The translations under genes and the position numbers were made by a program. DNA of 64,000 nt, from assembly GCF_024171405.1 (NCBI RefSeq), contig NZ_JALJZT010000002.1:2822392-2886391 (forward strand). Direction: 5' to 3'. This DNA is from Qipengyuania citrea (GTDB taxonomy: Bacteria; Pseudomonadota; Alphaproteobacteria; Sphingomonadales; Sphingomonadaceae). This document shows positions 25,265 to 34,978 of this stretch, one piece after another; the stretch's first letter is position 1; each line of letters starts with the position of its first letter. The notes under the pieces are model-generated. The model was not told where the DNA came from. It was given only the letters and a program-made list of their open reading frames with translations, and did no database searches.

Positions 25265-27697
25265 ATGACGACGAAGTGGAAAGGGGCTGCCGCCTGGAGC
25301 GCGAAAGAAGCGCGCGCGGGCGATCGCCTGCCCTATTTGCGCATGCTCGACGAGAGCACGCTGCTGCTGCGTGACGGATCGGTGATGACCGCGATCCAGG
25401 TCCCCGGACTGCTGTTCGAGACCGAGGACAGCGAAGCGCTGAATGCGCATGCCGCCACCCGCGAGATCGTGCTGCGTTCCACGCTCGATGCGCGCTTCGT
25501 GCTGTATCATCACGTCATCCGGCGGCGCGTGTCGGTCGATCTGGAAGCCGAATTTCCCGATCCGATCAGCCGCCATATCGACGACCGCTGGCGCAAACGG
25601 CTCGGCTCGGGCCAATTGTTCGTCAACGACCAGTTTATCACGCTGATCCGGCGTCCGGCGCGCGGCAAGGCGGGACTGGTCGAGCGCGTCGCCAAGACAT
25701 TCCGGCGCCAGGGCGGCGAACGGCTCGAACCCGATCCCAAGGATCTGCGCAGCCTGCGTGCCGCCTCGCAAGGGCTGGTCGCGGCACTGACCGCCTATGG
25801 CGCAACCCCGCTGGGCGATTATGTCGGACCGCAGGGCAACACCAATTCGGAAATGCTCGAACTGCTGAGCGCGCTCTACAATGGCGAGATGCGCCCGGTG
25901 CGCAAACCCGCCGACGATGTCGATATCGGCCACATGCTGCCCTATCGCCGCGTCAGCTTCGGGCTCGACGCGATCGAGATGCGCGGCTCGGGCTCGCCCG
26001 ATTTCGGCGCTGTGCTCGGTCTCAAGGACTATCCCGAGGCGACCTCGCCCGGCCTGCTCGACAGCCTGCTGCGGCTGCCCTTCGAAATGGTGGTGAGCGA
26101 AAGCTATGCCCCGACCGAGCGGCAGACCGCGCGCGAGCGGATGGATCTGGCGATCCGCCGTCTCAAGAGCGCCGACGAGGAAGCCGCCGCCGAACGCGCC
26201 GACATGCTTTCCGCGCGCGATGCGCTGGGCAATGGGGCGGTCGGCTTTGGCGATCACCACCTGACCGTGATGGTCAAGGAACGCCAGCTTGGCCAGCTCG
26301 ACGACGCCATGGCCGCCTGCGCCGCTGCGCTCGCCGACACCGGCGCGATTGCAGTGCGCGAGGATACCAATCTCGAACCCGCCTTCTGGGGCCAGTTCCC
26401 GGGCAATGAGGGCTACCTCGTCCGCCGCGCGCTGATCTCGAGCGCGAACATGGCGAGCTTCGGGAGCTTGCACGGCTTCGCGCTGGGGCAGGCGCAGGGC
26501 AATCACTGGGGCGAGGCGGTGGCGCTGCTGGAGACCACCAGCGCGACGCCGTTCTTCTTCAATTTCCACCACGGCGACCTCGGCAATTTCTCGGTCATCG
26601 GGCCAAGCGGCTCGGGCAAGACCGTGGTGATGAACTTCCTTGCCGCGCAGGCGCAGAAATTCAGCCCGCGCACGATCCTGTTCGACAAGGATCGCGGCGC
26701 GGAACTGTTCGTCCGCGGCATCGGCGGGCGCTACGACAGCATCCGCTCGGGCGAACCGACCGGGTTCAACCCGCTGTCGCTGCCCGATACGCCCGGCAAC
26801 AAGGCCTTCCTGCGCGACTGGCTGGGCGCGCTGCTCAAGGCCGAAGGCCCCGAGGAGGAACAGGCGATCGCGGGCGCGGTCGATGCGGCCTATGCCAACG
26901 ATGCTTCGCTGCGCCGCCTGCGGCACTTCAAGGAATTGCTGTCGGGCACGCGGCGCCCGCAACCGGGCGACCTGGCCGACCGCCTCGGCGCATGGATCGG
27001 CGAGGGCGAGCATGCCTGGCTGTTCGACAATGCCGAGGACCGGCTCGATCTGACCGCGCGCGTGCTTGGTTTCGACATGACCGCGCTGCTCGAGAACCCG
27101 CGGCTGCGCACGCCGACGATGATGTATCTGTTCCACCGGATCGAGGAACGGCTCGACGGCAAGCCGACGATGATCCTGATCGACGAGGGGTGGAAAGCGC
27201 TCGACGACGAGGTCTTCGCCGCGCGCATCCGCGACTGGCTCAAGACGCTCAGAAAGCGCAACGCGCTGGTCGGTTTCGCCACGCAAAGCGCGCGCGATGC
27301 GCTCGAAAGCCGCATTTCGACCGCATTGGTCGAGCAGACCGCGACCATGGTGTTCATGCCCAACAGCCGCGCGCGGCCCGAGGATTATTGTGACGGCTTC
27401 GGCCTGACCGAGCACGAGCTCGCGCTGATCCGCACGCTGCCCGCGCACAGCCGCTGCTTCCTCGTGCGCCAGCCCGATGCGAGCGTCGTCGTGCGCCTCG
27501 ACCTGTCGGGCGCGCCCGAAGTGCTGACGCTGCTCTCGGGCCGCGAAAGCTCGGTCCGCCGGCTCGACCTGCTGCGCGAGGCGCTGGGCGATGCGCCGAG
27601 CGAGTGGTTCCCCGCGCTTACCGGCACCAAATGGCCGGGCGGGGCGAATGACGAAGGGGGGGCCGGGGTCGAAGCCCTTGGCCTCGCCGCCGAATGA
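25265..27697 (+). CDS. virB4: Type IV secretion system ATPase VirB4
   Basis: An 810-residue cytoplasmic AAA-type ATPase that powers pilus biogenesis and substrate transfer. Walker A is GPSGSGKT (about 446-453) and Walker B MILIDEGW (about 634-641). The C-terminal motor also shows GFATQSARDALESRIS, a known VirB4 segment. Length is typical and no frameshift is seen. The stop overlaps virB6 by ATGA. The N-terminal domain (1-240) has the CagE/TrbE-like fold signature region KDYPEATSPGLLDSLL. Confidence 0.95.
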   Translation: MTTKWKGAAAWSAKEARAGDRLPYLRMLDESTLLLRDGSVMTAIQVPGLLFETEDSEALNAHAATREIVLRSTLDARFVLYHHVIRRRVSVDLEAEFPDPISRHIDDRWRKRLGSGQLFVNDQFITLIRRPARGKAGLVERVAKTFRRQGGERLEPDPKDLRSLRAASQGLVAALTAYGATPLGDYVGPQGNTNSEMLELLSALYNGEMRPVRKPADDVDIGHMLPYRRVSFGLDAIEMRGSGSPDFGAVLGLKDYPEATSPGLLDSLLRLPFEMVVSESYAPTERQTARERMDLAIRRLKSADEEAAAERADMLSARDALGNGAVGFGDHHLTVMVKERQLGQLDDAMAACAAALADTGAIAVREDTNLEPAFWGQFPGNEGYLVRRALISSANMASFGSLHGFALGQAQGNHWGEAVALLETTSATPFFFNFHHGDLGNFSVIGPSGSGKTVVMNFLAAQAQKFSPRTILFDKDRGAELFVRGIGGRYDSIRSGEPTGFNPLSLPDTPGNKAFLRDWLGALLKAEGPEEEQAIAGAVDAAYANDASLRRLRHFKELLSGTRRPQPGDLADRLGAWIGEGEHAWLFDNAEDRLDLTARVLGFDMTALLENPRLRTPTMMYLFHRIEERLDGKPTMILIDEGWKALDDEVFAARIRDWLKTLRKRNALVGFATQSARDALESRISTALVEQTATMVFMPNSRARPEDYCDGFGLTEHELALIRTLPAHSRCFLVRQPDASVVVRLDLSGAPEVLTLLSGRESSVRRLDLLREALGDAPSEWFPALTGTKWPGGANDEGGAGVEALGLAAE

Positions 27698-28869
27698 GCG
27701 CGACCTGCGACCGCGTCGCCGCCGATGTCGGCAATGGCGTCGCCGCCGCGCTGCGCGGGGTGGACTGTATCGCGGGCGAGGCCAGTGCGGCCGCATTCGG
27801 CCGGCTGTTCGCACCCGGCGGTTCGCTCGGCACGGTGCTGACGCTCGTCCTGACGCTGTTCATTGCGCTGTTCGCTTTTGCGCTGCTGACCGGGCGGACC
27901 AATATCGGCGTGCGCAGCCTCGTCCCGCGGATGATGACGCTGGGCCTCGTGCTGACCTTCGCCACCAGCTGGATCGCCTATCAAAGCGTGGTCTGGAACC
28001 TCGCTGTCGCTACCCCTGATTACCTTGCGGGCGTGCTGACGGGGGCGCAGGGTTCGGCGACCGATACTTTCGCGCAGAAGATCGACGTGGTCTTCCTCGC
28101 CATCCAGGAAGCCAGCGCCGGGGCACAGGACATTTCCACCTTCTCGCCCGAAGGCATGATGTGGTTCGGCGCGCTCCTGTTCATGCTCGGCACCGTCGGC
28201 CTGCTGGTTACCACCAAGATTGCGCTCGGCGTGCTGATCGCGCTTGGTCCGCTGTTCGTCGTGCTGGCGCTGTTCAATGGCACGCGCGGCCTGTTCACCG
28301 GCTGGGTCAAGGGATTGACCCTATGCGCGCTGGCGCCGCTGTTCGCGGTGCTCGGCGGCAGCGTGATGCTCGAACTCGCCGTGCCGATCCTCGGCGCGCT
28401 GACCGCTGCCCCGGGCCAGATCGACCCGCAGGCGGCCATGGCCTTCTTCATGATCGGCGCGGTGCATGTCGCGCTGATGGTGCTCGTGCTCAAAGTGGCG
28501 GGAGCCATGGTGGCCGGATGGTCGGTGTTCGGGCTGGTGCCCGACCGGGAGGAGAAGTCCTCTTCCGCGCCGGCCCCCCAGCAAGTGGTCGCCGCCCCCG
28601 CGCTCGCGCAGGCACAGGCGGCCAACCAGGCCAGTTCGCAGGCGCGCCGGATCGACGTCTCGGCAGTCCCGACCGCCTATGCCGCCAACGATGGCGGCGG
28701 CGCGGGCGGCAGCGGCGGATCGCGCACGGTCAAGGTGTACGCCACCTCGTCCGCTTCCACCCAGCAATCATCCGCCAGCAAGGCCCGCGTCCGCGGTTCC
28801 GGCATCGGCAGCCGGTTCAAGTCCGCGGCGCCCAAGGCGCTCGACCGTTCCATGGAGAAACACGCATGA
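27694..28869 (+). CDS. virB6: Type IV secretion system inner-membrane channel protein VirB6/TrbL
   Basis: A 391-residue polytopic protein. It starts with a Cys-containing N-terminal helix region, followed by about five or six membrane segments between residues 45 and 275, and a long soluble Ala/Ser/Gln-rich C-terminal tail (about 285-391). The central KIALGVLIALGPLFVVLALFNG (cut: KIALGVLIALGPLF) is the most conserved VirB6 signature. It overlaps virB4 and virB9 by 4 bp each. There is therefore no room for the virB5 or virB8 genes that usually lie near it. Confidence 0.88.
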   Translation: MSATCDRVAADVGNGVAAALRGVDCIAGEASAAAFGRLFAPGGSLGTVLTLVLTLFIALFAFALLTGRTNIGVRSLVPRMMTLGLVLTFATSWIAYQSVVWNLAVATPDYLAGVLTGAQGSATDTFAQKIDVVFLAIQEASAGAQDISTFSPEGMMWFGALLFMLGTVGLLVTTKIALGVLIALGPLFVVLALFNGTRGLFTGWVKGLTLCALAPLFAVLGGSVMLELAVPILGALTAAPGQIDPQAAMAFFMIGAVHVALMVLVLKVAGAMVAGWSVFGLVPDREEKSSSAPAPQQVVAAPALAQAQAANQASSQARRIDVSAVPTAYAANDGGGAGGSGGSRTVKVYATSSASTQQSSASKARVRGSGIGSRFKSAAPKALDRSMEKHA

Positions 28870-29630
28870 CCCGCGCGCTCATTCCCGCGCTCGCTCTCGC
28901 GCTGCTGGCCGTACCGGCTAGCGCGCAGGATTCGCGCCTCGTTGAGGTGCTGTATGACGAAACCAAGGTGGTCCGGATCGACGGCCGCGTTGCAGTGCAG
29001 GCGAGCATCATGTTCGGCGATGACGAGGTGATCGAGAACGTCGCCATCGGCGACAGCGCGACCTGGCAGGTCACGCCCAACAAGCGCGCCAACATCCTGT
29101 TCGTCAAACCGCTCGAACCGCGCGCCGCGACCAATCTCACGGTCGTCACCAGCAAACGCACCTATCTGTTCGACCTCGTCGCCAGCCCGGGTGCCAAGCC
29201 GCTCTACCTGATGCGCTTCGCCTATCCCGACGAACCTGCGGAAGAGCCGGTGCAGATGGCGCCCAATGCGGTGGAGCGGCAGGCCGCGCGCGATCCCTAT
29301 GCGGTCGTCGATCCGGCAGACCTCAACTTCGCGTGGAATGCCTCGGGCGATCCCGAACTGCTGCCCGAGAATACCTATGACGATGGCACCGCGACCTTCC
29401 TAACCTGGCCCAGCGGCAAGGATGTGCCCGCGATCCTCGTGACCAATAGCCAGGGCATCGAAGGCCCGGTCAATTTCACCGTTCGCGGGGATACGATCGT
29501 CGTCGACGGCGTGCCGCGCACGATCGTCCTGCGGTCGGGCGAGGACAGCGCCCAATTGATCAACACCGGGCCCGAACGGCCCGCTGCCAGTGCGAGCAGC
29601 AGTCCCGCTCTCGCCTCGAAGGGGAGGTAA
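28866..29630 (+). CDS. virB9: Type IV secretion system outer-membrane complex protein VirB9/TrbG
   Basis: A 254-residue secreted protein. The signal peptide ends at PASAQD; the N-terminal domain (about 20-115) contains TNLTVVTSKRTYLFDLVA, a VirB9 signature, and the C-terminal domain has NFAWNASGDPELLPENTYDDG and FTVRGDTIVVDGVPRTIVLR. It forms the outer-membrane core with VirB10 and normally with the lipoprotein VirB7, which is not encoded here. The ATG overlaps the virB6 stop by 4 bp. virB10 follows after 3 bp. Confidence 0.92.
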   Translation: MTRALIPALALALLAVPASAQDSRLVEVLYDETKVVRIDGRVAVQASIMFGDDEVIENVAIGDSATWQVTPNKRANILFVKPLEPRAATNLTVVTSKRTYLFDLVASPGAKPLYLMRFAYPDEPAEEPVQMAPNAVERQAARDPYAVVDPADLNFAWNASGDPELLPENTYDDGTATFLTWPSGKDVPAILVTNSQGIEGPVNFTVRGDTIVVDGVPRTIVLRSGEDSAQLINTGPERPAASASSSPALASKGR

Positions 29631-29633
29631 CCG

Positions 29634-30752
29634 ATGCGTCTTGCCATGCGACTGCCCGAGAAGAAGCCGGGCGACAACGGGATCGCCAACGATTTCGACC
29701 CGCGCGACGGCGCGGATGCGGAAGTCATCGACCTCGCCCAGCGCAATGCCTTCCCTGCCGTGGCGCGCCCCGCGGGCAAGTCCGACGCACTCGGCCTCGT
29801 CGCGGGGATTGCGATTGTCGCAGGTCTTGGCCTGGTCACCTTGTGGAGCATGAACTCCGCCCGCGTCGCCCCTCCCGAAGGGATCGGCGGCCAGCAGGCA
29901 CCGGTCGAAGCCGCCCCGGTGGTGCCCCCCGCAGCGGTAACGCCGCCCCCGGCGCAACTCGCGGCGCAGACGCCGCGGCCCGATCCCGCCCCGCAGCCGG
30001 TTCTCGCAGCGCAGCCGCAGCCCGGGCTTGCCGCCAACCCCTATGCCAATCCGACCGTCGTCTACGATGCGGGTAGCGCGCCCGCGACACTGGCGCTGGG
30101 CGAAGCGAGCGCCGCCGGCGAGGCCGCGGGCTCGACGGGCAATGCCGCGAGCGATTTCGCCAGCCGCATCGGCGGTGTCGGCGGCTCGCCCGCGCAGGCC
30201 AAGGCAATGGTCAATCCCGCGACCACGGTCACCCAGGGCACGCTGATCCCCGCGATCCTCGAAACCGCGATCGACACCAATGTGCCGGGCTATGTCCGCG
30301 CGGTGGTGAGTCAGGACGTGCGCAGCTTCGACGGCACCAGGGTGCTGGTCCCGCGGTCCTCGCGGCTGATCGGCCAGTACCAGTCGGGCCTGCAGAACGG
30401 CCAGAAGCGCGCCTATGTCATCTGGACGCGGCTGATCCGGCCCGATGGCGCCTCGGTCAATCTCGCATCGCCCGCGATCGGCTTCGATGGCACCACCGGG
30501 CTTGCGGGCAAGGTCTCGGGCGACGGTTTCTTCAAGCGTTTCGGTTCGGCCATGCTGCTGTCGGTCGTCGGCGGCGTCGGCTCGCTCGCCACGGGCGGTG
30601 CGGCCGGCGTGCTGATCGGCGGGGCCAGTTCCTCGGCTGCGGCCACTGCGGCGCAGCAGGATGGCCAGCGCGGCCCGACGGTACGGGTGCGGCAGGGGGA
30701 ACCGATCCGGATCTTCACCGCGCGCGATCTGGACTTCACCTCGGTCAGCTGA
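29634..30752 (+). CDS. virB10: Type IV secretion system protein VirB10/TrbI
   Basis: A 372-residue bitopic protein. It has a cytosolic N-terminus (1-50), one membrane helix (about 52-73), a Pro/Ala-rich periplasmic linker (about 78-140) and the conserved C-terminal beta-barrel domain (from about 195): TVTQGTLIPAILETAIDTN, RSSRLIGQY and FDGTTGLAGKVSGDGFFKRF. It spans both membranes and senses ATP-driven energisation in known systems. It ends with the RVRQGEPIRIFTARDLDF segment typical of the family. Two possible starts (29634 and 29646) lie close together; GGGGAGGTAACCG favours the first. Confidence 0.93.
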   Translation: MRLAMRLPEKKPGDNGIANDFDPRDGADAEVIDLAQRNAFPAVARPAGKSDALGLVAGIAIVAGLGLVTLWSMNSARVAPPEGIGGQQAPVEAAPVVPPAAVTPPPAQLAAQTPRPDPAPQPVLAAQPQPGLAANPYANPTVVYDAGSAPATLALGEASAAGEAAGSTGNAASDFASRIGGVGGSPAQAKAMVNPATTVTQGTLIPAILETAIDTNVPGYVRAVVSQDVRSFDGTRVLVPRSSRLIGQYQSGLQNGQKRAYVIWTRLIRPDGASVNLASPAIGFDGTTGLAGKVSGDGFFKRFGSAMLLSVVGGVGSLATGGAAGVLIGGASSSAAATAAQQDGQRGPTVRVRQGEPIRIFTARDLDFTSVS

Positions 30753-30764
30753 GCCCATCCTGTC

Positions 30765-31790
30765 GTGAGCGCCGATATCCACCCCTTCAACCCGGACGAC
30801 AATCCGGAAGCCCACGCGCCGGGCGTGGACCTGCATGGCGAACGCAGCGTCTATCTCGACGCCTATCTCGCGCCGTTTCGCGAATGGCTCGAGCGCGACA
30901 CGGTGACCGAAATCCTCGTCAACCAGCCGGGCGAGGTGTGGGTCGAGGATGCAGCGGCTGGCGGGATGCAGAAGATCATCCGCCCCGACATCGACGATCG
31001 GTTGATCCAGCGGTTGGCCGAGCAGGTCGCGCGGGTCAGCCACCAGGGGATCAATCGCGAACATCCGCTGCTTGGCGCGACGCTGCCCGGCGGCGCGCGC
31101 GTGCAGTTCTGCGGCCCGCCCGCGGCGCGCAAGCACTGGGCCATGGCGATCCGCCGCCACCGCCGTCTCGACCTGCCGCTCGACGCCTATGACACCGGCC
31201 CGCTGGCCCCGGCGGAGCAGGGCGCCATGCCCGATGCGCAGGCAGAGCCGGTGGCCTTCCTGCGCGAGGCAATCCGCCAGCGCCGCACGATCCTCGTGTC
31301 GGGCGGCACCAGCACCGGCAAGACCACGTTCCTCAACGCCATGCTCGGCGAAATCCCGCGCCACGAACGCGTCGTGCTGGTCGAGGACACGCCCGAGCTC
31401 AGGTTGCCCGGCGAAAACGGCGTCGGCCTGGTCGCGGTGAAGGGCGAACTGGGCGAAGCCAAGGTGACTGCCAACGAATTGCTGCAGGCCGCGCTGCGCC
31501 TGCGGCCCGACCGGATCGTGCTGGGCGAATTGCGCGGTGCGGAAAGCGTCAGCTTCCTGCGCGCGATCAACACCGGCCACCCGGGCAGTTTCTCGACCAT
31601 CCATGCCAATTCGCTGCGCGGGGCGCTCGAACAGCTTTCGCTGATGGTGATGCAGACGGGAATCGGTCTCACCCGGACCGATACCATCGCCTATGCCGCT
31701 AGCGTGATCGACGTGCTCGTCCAGCTTGGACGCGACGGATCGGGCAAGCGCGGGATCGTGCAGATCGCCGAAAGCCACACGCTGGTCTGA
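30765..31790 (+). CDS. virB11: Type IV secretion system ATPase VirB11
   Basis: A 341-residue hexameric traffic ATPase. Walker A is GGTSTGKT (about 179-186), the Asp box VEDTPELRLP, Walker B RIVLGELRGAE and the His box TGHPGSFSTIHANS; all are intact. The N-terminal domain contains VTEILVNQPGEVWVE. The gene starts with GTG 12 bp after virB10 and is the last of the cluster. No virD4 coupling-protein gene follows; the next plus-strand gene is a TonB receptor after a 203-bp gap. Confidence 0.94.
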   Translation: MSADIHPFNPDDNPEAHAPGVDLHGERSVYLDAYLAPFREWLERDTVTEILVNQPGEVWVEDAAAGGMQKIIRPDIDDRLIQRLAEQVARVSHQGINREHPLLGATLPGGARVQFCGPPAARKHWAMAIRRHRRLDLPLDAYDTGPLAPAEQGAMPDAQAEPVAFLREAIRQRRTILVSGGTSTGKTTFLNAMLGEIPRHERVVLVEDTPELRLPGENGVGLVAVKGELGEAKVTANELLQAALRLRPDRIVLGELRGAESVSFLRAINTGHPGSFSTIHANSLRGALEQLSLMVMQTGIGLTRTDTIAYAASVIDVLVQLGRDGSGKRGIVQIAESHTLV

Positions 31791-31993
31791 GTGCGGTAAA
31801 TCCGCGCCCGCTGAAGAAACGTGACCATGCCGTAGCGTCAGCTGCGCATCGGAATGCGCTTTCCGCATAACACTTGCCAAAATTCGCCCCTGTTTTGCGC
31901 AATAATAATGCGCCGGCGCTTGCGTGCATACGAATGTGTGATAGCAATAGCCCCGTAGGCCGCAAAGACGGCCACATCGAGAGGAGAGGGTTA

Positions 31994-34918
31994 ATGAGGG
32001 TACGGGCTTCCCTGCTCGCGGGTATTTGCGCGAGCGCTATTTCGTTTCCGGCGTTCGCGCAGGATGCAACCGGCGATGATCTCGAAGATCCGCGGTTCAG
32101 CACCAATGTCATCATCGTTACCGCGCAGCGCCAGAACCAGTCGCTGCAGGAAGTGCCGATCGCGGTCAGCGCCTTCGATGCTGCTGCGCTCGAGGCACAG
32201 CAGATCGAGAACGCCAGCGATCTCCAGCTGACGCTGCCCAATGTCTCCTTCACCAAGAGCAATTTCACCAGCTCCAGCTTTACCATCCGCGGAATCGGCG
32301 ATCTGTGCGTCGGCGTGACCTGCGACAGCGCCACCGCGATTCATACCAATGGCTCGCCACTGTTCGGAACGCGCCTGTTCGAAACCGAGTATTTCGATCT
32401 CGAACGGGTCGAGGTGCTGCGCGGCCCACAAGGTACGCTGTTCGGGCGCAACGCGACGTCTGGTGTGGTCAACGTCGTGACTGCCAAGCCTGAACTCGGG
32501 ACCTTCGCGGCGGCGGCCGAATTCGAATACGGCAATTACAAGAGCATCAAGACGAAGGGCATGATCAACGTGCCCTTAGGCGATACGCTAGCCTTTCGCG
32601 CGGCAGGCTTTTATCTCAATCGCGACGGATATACGACCAACCTTTACGACGGCAACGATATCGACGGGCGCGATATGTACGCGGTGCGTGGTTCGCTGCG
32701 CTTCGAGCCGACCGCGAGTACCACGCTCGATCTGATGGCGTTCTATTTCCGGGAGAATGACGACCGGCTGCGTATTCAGAAGCAGACCTGTCAGCGCGAT
32801 CCCACCGGTGTGCTGGGGTGCCTCAACAACCGGCGAGATTTCGACAGTACCAACGCGAACTCGACGCTTGCGAGTGTCCTTACATCGCAGGAGCTGTTTC
32901 GTATCCAGGGAATCCCCGATGTGCTGGCGCTCGGCAGTGTCTACGGCCCGGACGGCTACGCGAACTTCGACGAGCCGAACGATGTTCGCACGGTGAACAC
33001 GGCGTTCACGCCCGAATATTTTGCCGACGAATTGCAGTTGCAGGCCCATCTCGACCAAGGATTTGGCGCGATGAACCTGTCGCTGACCGGGATATATCAG
33101 GAAACGACAGTGGATTCGCGGCAGGACTACAACCTCGGCGTCCTCGACCGCAGCGGATATGCCGGCGCTCTCAATACGCTGGCCTTCTTCGCGGCGAACG
33201 GACTGCCGACGGGCGTAGCCTCGCCAGCCTTCATCCCTGGGTCGAATGCCTATTTCGCCCCGATCGCCGATGCACTCATTCCTGATGGACCCGCCGGCGT
33301 ATTGTGTACCTCCGATAATGACGACGGCAATCTCGGTGCGTTCGAAGGTAACTCGCTATGCGCAGATGTGCCCCTCGCCTTCGACCGGTCGGTCCAGTAC
33401 CAGACCGCATGGTCAGGCGAGGCAATCTTGAGCAGCGATTTCGACGGACCGTTCAACTTCCTTGTCGGTGGTATCTATGCCGAAACCGAAGTCAGCGAGA
33501 ACAGCTACTACGTCAACGGTTTCGGTCTCGACTATGCAACCGCAATCCTCGGCACGTTCTCGGCCTTCGGGGCAGGGGCACCGCCGTCCTATCTCGCCAC
33601 GTCGATGTATCGGAATAACACGACCGACTTTAAATTGGAGAGCTTCGGCATCTTCGGTGAAGTCTATGTCGACATCAGTGACCGTCTGCGGTTCACCGGT
33701 GGCATACGCTATAACGACGACAGCAAGACGGTGTCCGCGCGCACCACTCTGGCGGACTTCCTCAACCCTTTCGGGAATGGCGATCCGTTTACATCGCCCT
33801 TTGTCGGTAGCTTTGATGCCGATGCTGGGATAGCGGGCAATCAACTGCTGCAGGAACGCGATGTCAGCTTCGATGCGATCACCGGTCGCGCCGTCCTCGA
33901 CTACGAGATTTCACCCGACAACAAAGTCTACTTCTCCTATTCGCGCGGCTACAAGTCGGGTGGCATCAATCCGCCACTGTCGCCGATCTTCGCGGTTTCT
34001 GACAGCTTCGATTCGGAACAGATCGATGCCTTCGAAATCGGCTCGAAGAACACATTCCTGAATGGCTCGGCACAGGTTAATCTCACGGGCTTCTACTACA
34101 AGTACAAGGACCTGCAGCTCAGCCGCATCGTCGCGCGAACCTCGGTTAACGACACGATCGATGCCAATATCTGGGGTCTCGAGCTCGAGACGATCCTGCG
34201 ACCGAGTTACAACTGGCTGATCAATATGAACGTCAGCTACCTCAACGCGAAGGTGGCAGGCGACCAATTCTTCAGCAATCCGCGCGATCCGGGCGGCGGC
34301 GATCCCGATGCGGTGATCATCAAGGACCTGTCAAACGGCTCGCTTTGCGCGGTGACGGGAGCGGGTGCCAATGCCTTCGTCGGTGCGGTCAATGCGGGTC
34401 TGGGCCTGCAGGCTCCTACCGCCTTCCCGGCCGACGGGGGAATTGCCTCGACCGGTGCCTTCAGCATTTGCAGTGTGCTCGACGCCCAGACCGCCAATCC
34501 GGCGTTTGCACCGCTCGGCCCGATCAGCGTGCTCAGTCCCGGGGTGGAGGTCAATTTGCGGGGCAACCGTTTGCCGCAAGCGCCCGAGTACAAGGCATCG
34601 ATCGGCGTCCAGTACACCGCCGATTTCGACAATGGCATGTCGCTCGTGCCGCGGTTCGACCTCGCCTATACGGGGGAGCAGTTCGGCAATGTGTTCAATG
34701 GCAATGTCAACCGGATCGAGCCGTTCGTCCAGGCGAACGCCTCGATCCAGCTCAACGGCGCCGATAACCGGTGGTTCGTCCGCGGCTTTGTCCAGAATAT
34801 CTTCGACAGCAATTCGGTGACGGGCCTTTACGTGACCGATGCCAGCTCGGGCAACTTCACCAATATCTTCACGCTCGACCCGCGCCGCTACGGCATCGCG
34901 GTGGGCGCGAAGTTCTAG
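31994..34918 (+). CDS. TonB-dependent receptor
   Basis: A 974-residue outer-membrane receptor of the common sphingomonad type. The signal peptide ends at PAFAQD, the TonB box is NVIIVTAQRQNQSLQEVPIA, and the plug carries TIRGIGDLC and VEVLRGPQGTLFGRNATSG. Barrel segments include YFSYSRGYKSGGINP and the terminus RRYGIAVGAKF. Two cysteines in the plug (GDLCVGVTCDS) are notable. The ATG at 31994 follows GAGGAGAGGG; an in-frame extension to 31874 has none. The gene is alone on its transcript, with a terminator at 34944. Codon use appears slightly less GC-biased than in the T4SS genes. The ligand is unknown. Confidence 0.93.
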   Translation: MRVRASLLAGICASAISFPAFAQDATGDDLEDPRFSTNVIIVTAQRQNQSLQEVPIAVSAFDAAALEAQQIENASDLQLTLPNVSFTKSNFTSSSFTIRGIGDLCVGVTCDSATAIHTNGSPLFGTRLFETEYFDLERVEVLRGPQGTLFGRNATSGVVNVVTAKPELGTFAAAAEFEYGNYKSIKTKGMINVPLGDTLAFRAAGFYLNRDGYTTNLYDGNDIDGRDMYAVRGSLRFEPTASTTLDLMAFYFRENDDRLRIQKQTCQRDPTGVLGCLNNRRDFDSTNANSTLASVLTSQELFRIQGIPDVLALGSVYGPDGYANFDEPNDVRTVNTAFTPEYFADELQLQAHLDQGFGAMNLSLTGIYQETTVDSRQDYNLGVLDRSGYAGALNTLAFFAANGLPTGVASPAFIPGSNAYFAPIADALIPDGPAGVLCTSDNDDGNLGAFEGNSLCADVPLAFDRSVQYQTAWSGEAILSSDFDGPFNFLVGGIYAETEVSENSYYVNGFGLDYATAILGTFSAFGAGAPPSYLATSMYRNNTTDFKLESFGIFGEVYVDISDRLRFTGGIRYNDDSKTVSARTTLADFLNPFGNGDPFTSPFVGSFDADAGIAGNQLLQERDVSFDAITGRAVLDYEISPDNKVYFSYSRGYKSGGINPPLSPIFAVSDSFDSEQIDAFEIGSKNTFLNGSAQVNLTGFYYKYKDLQLSRIVARTSVNDTIDANIWGLELETILRPSYNWLINMNVSYLNAKVAGDQFFSNPRDPGGGDPDAVIIKDLSNGSLCAVTGAGANAFVGAVNAGLGLQAPTAFPADGGIASTGAFSICSVLDAQTANPAFAPLGPISVLSPGVEVNLRGNRLPQAPEYKASIGVQYTADFDNGMSLVPRFDLAYTGEQFGNVFNGNVNRIEPFVQANASIQLNGADNRWFVRGFVQNIFDSNSVTGLYVTDASSGNFTNIFTLDPRRYGIAVGAKF

Positions 34919-34943
34919 AACCGACAAGCTCCATGGGGGAGGG

Positions 34944-34970
34944 AGGGGCGGCCTGCGGGTCGCCCCTTTT
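34944..34970 (+). terminator. Rho-independent terminator after the TonB receptor
   Basis: A 9-bp stem (34944-34952 with 34959-34967, one G-U pair) with a six-base loop is followed by TTT. It lies 26 bp after the receptor stop and immediately before the end of the convergent transporter gene. Confidence 0.75.
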
Positions 34971-34978
34971 CACATGGC

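Noticed and set aside
24962..27814. 950-codon minus-strand frame across virB4
   Set aside because: virB4 has intact Walker motifs and correct neighbours; the antisense product shows no domain.
23766..31790. Conjugative plasmid or ICE
   Set aside because: No relaxase, coupling protein, replication or partition genes lie nearby; only secretion components are present.
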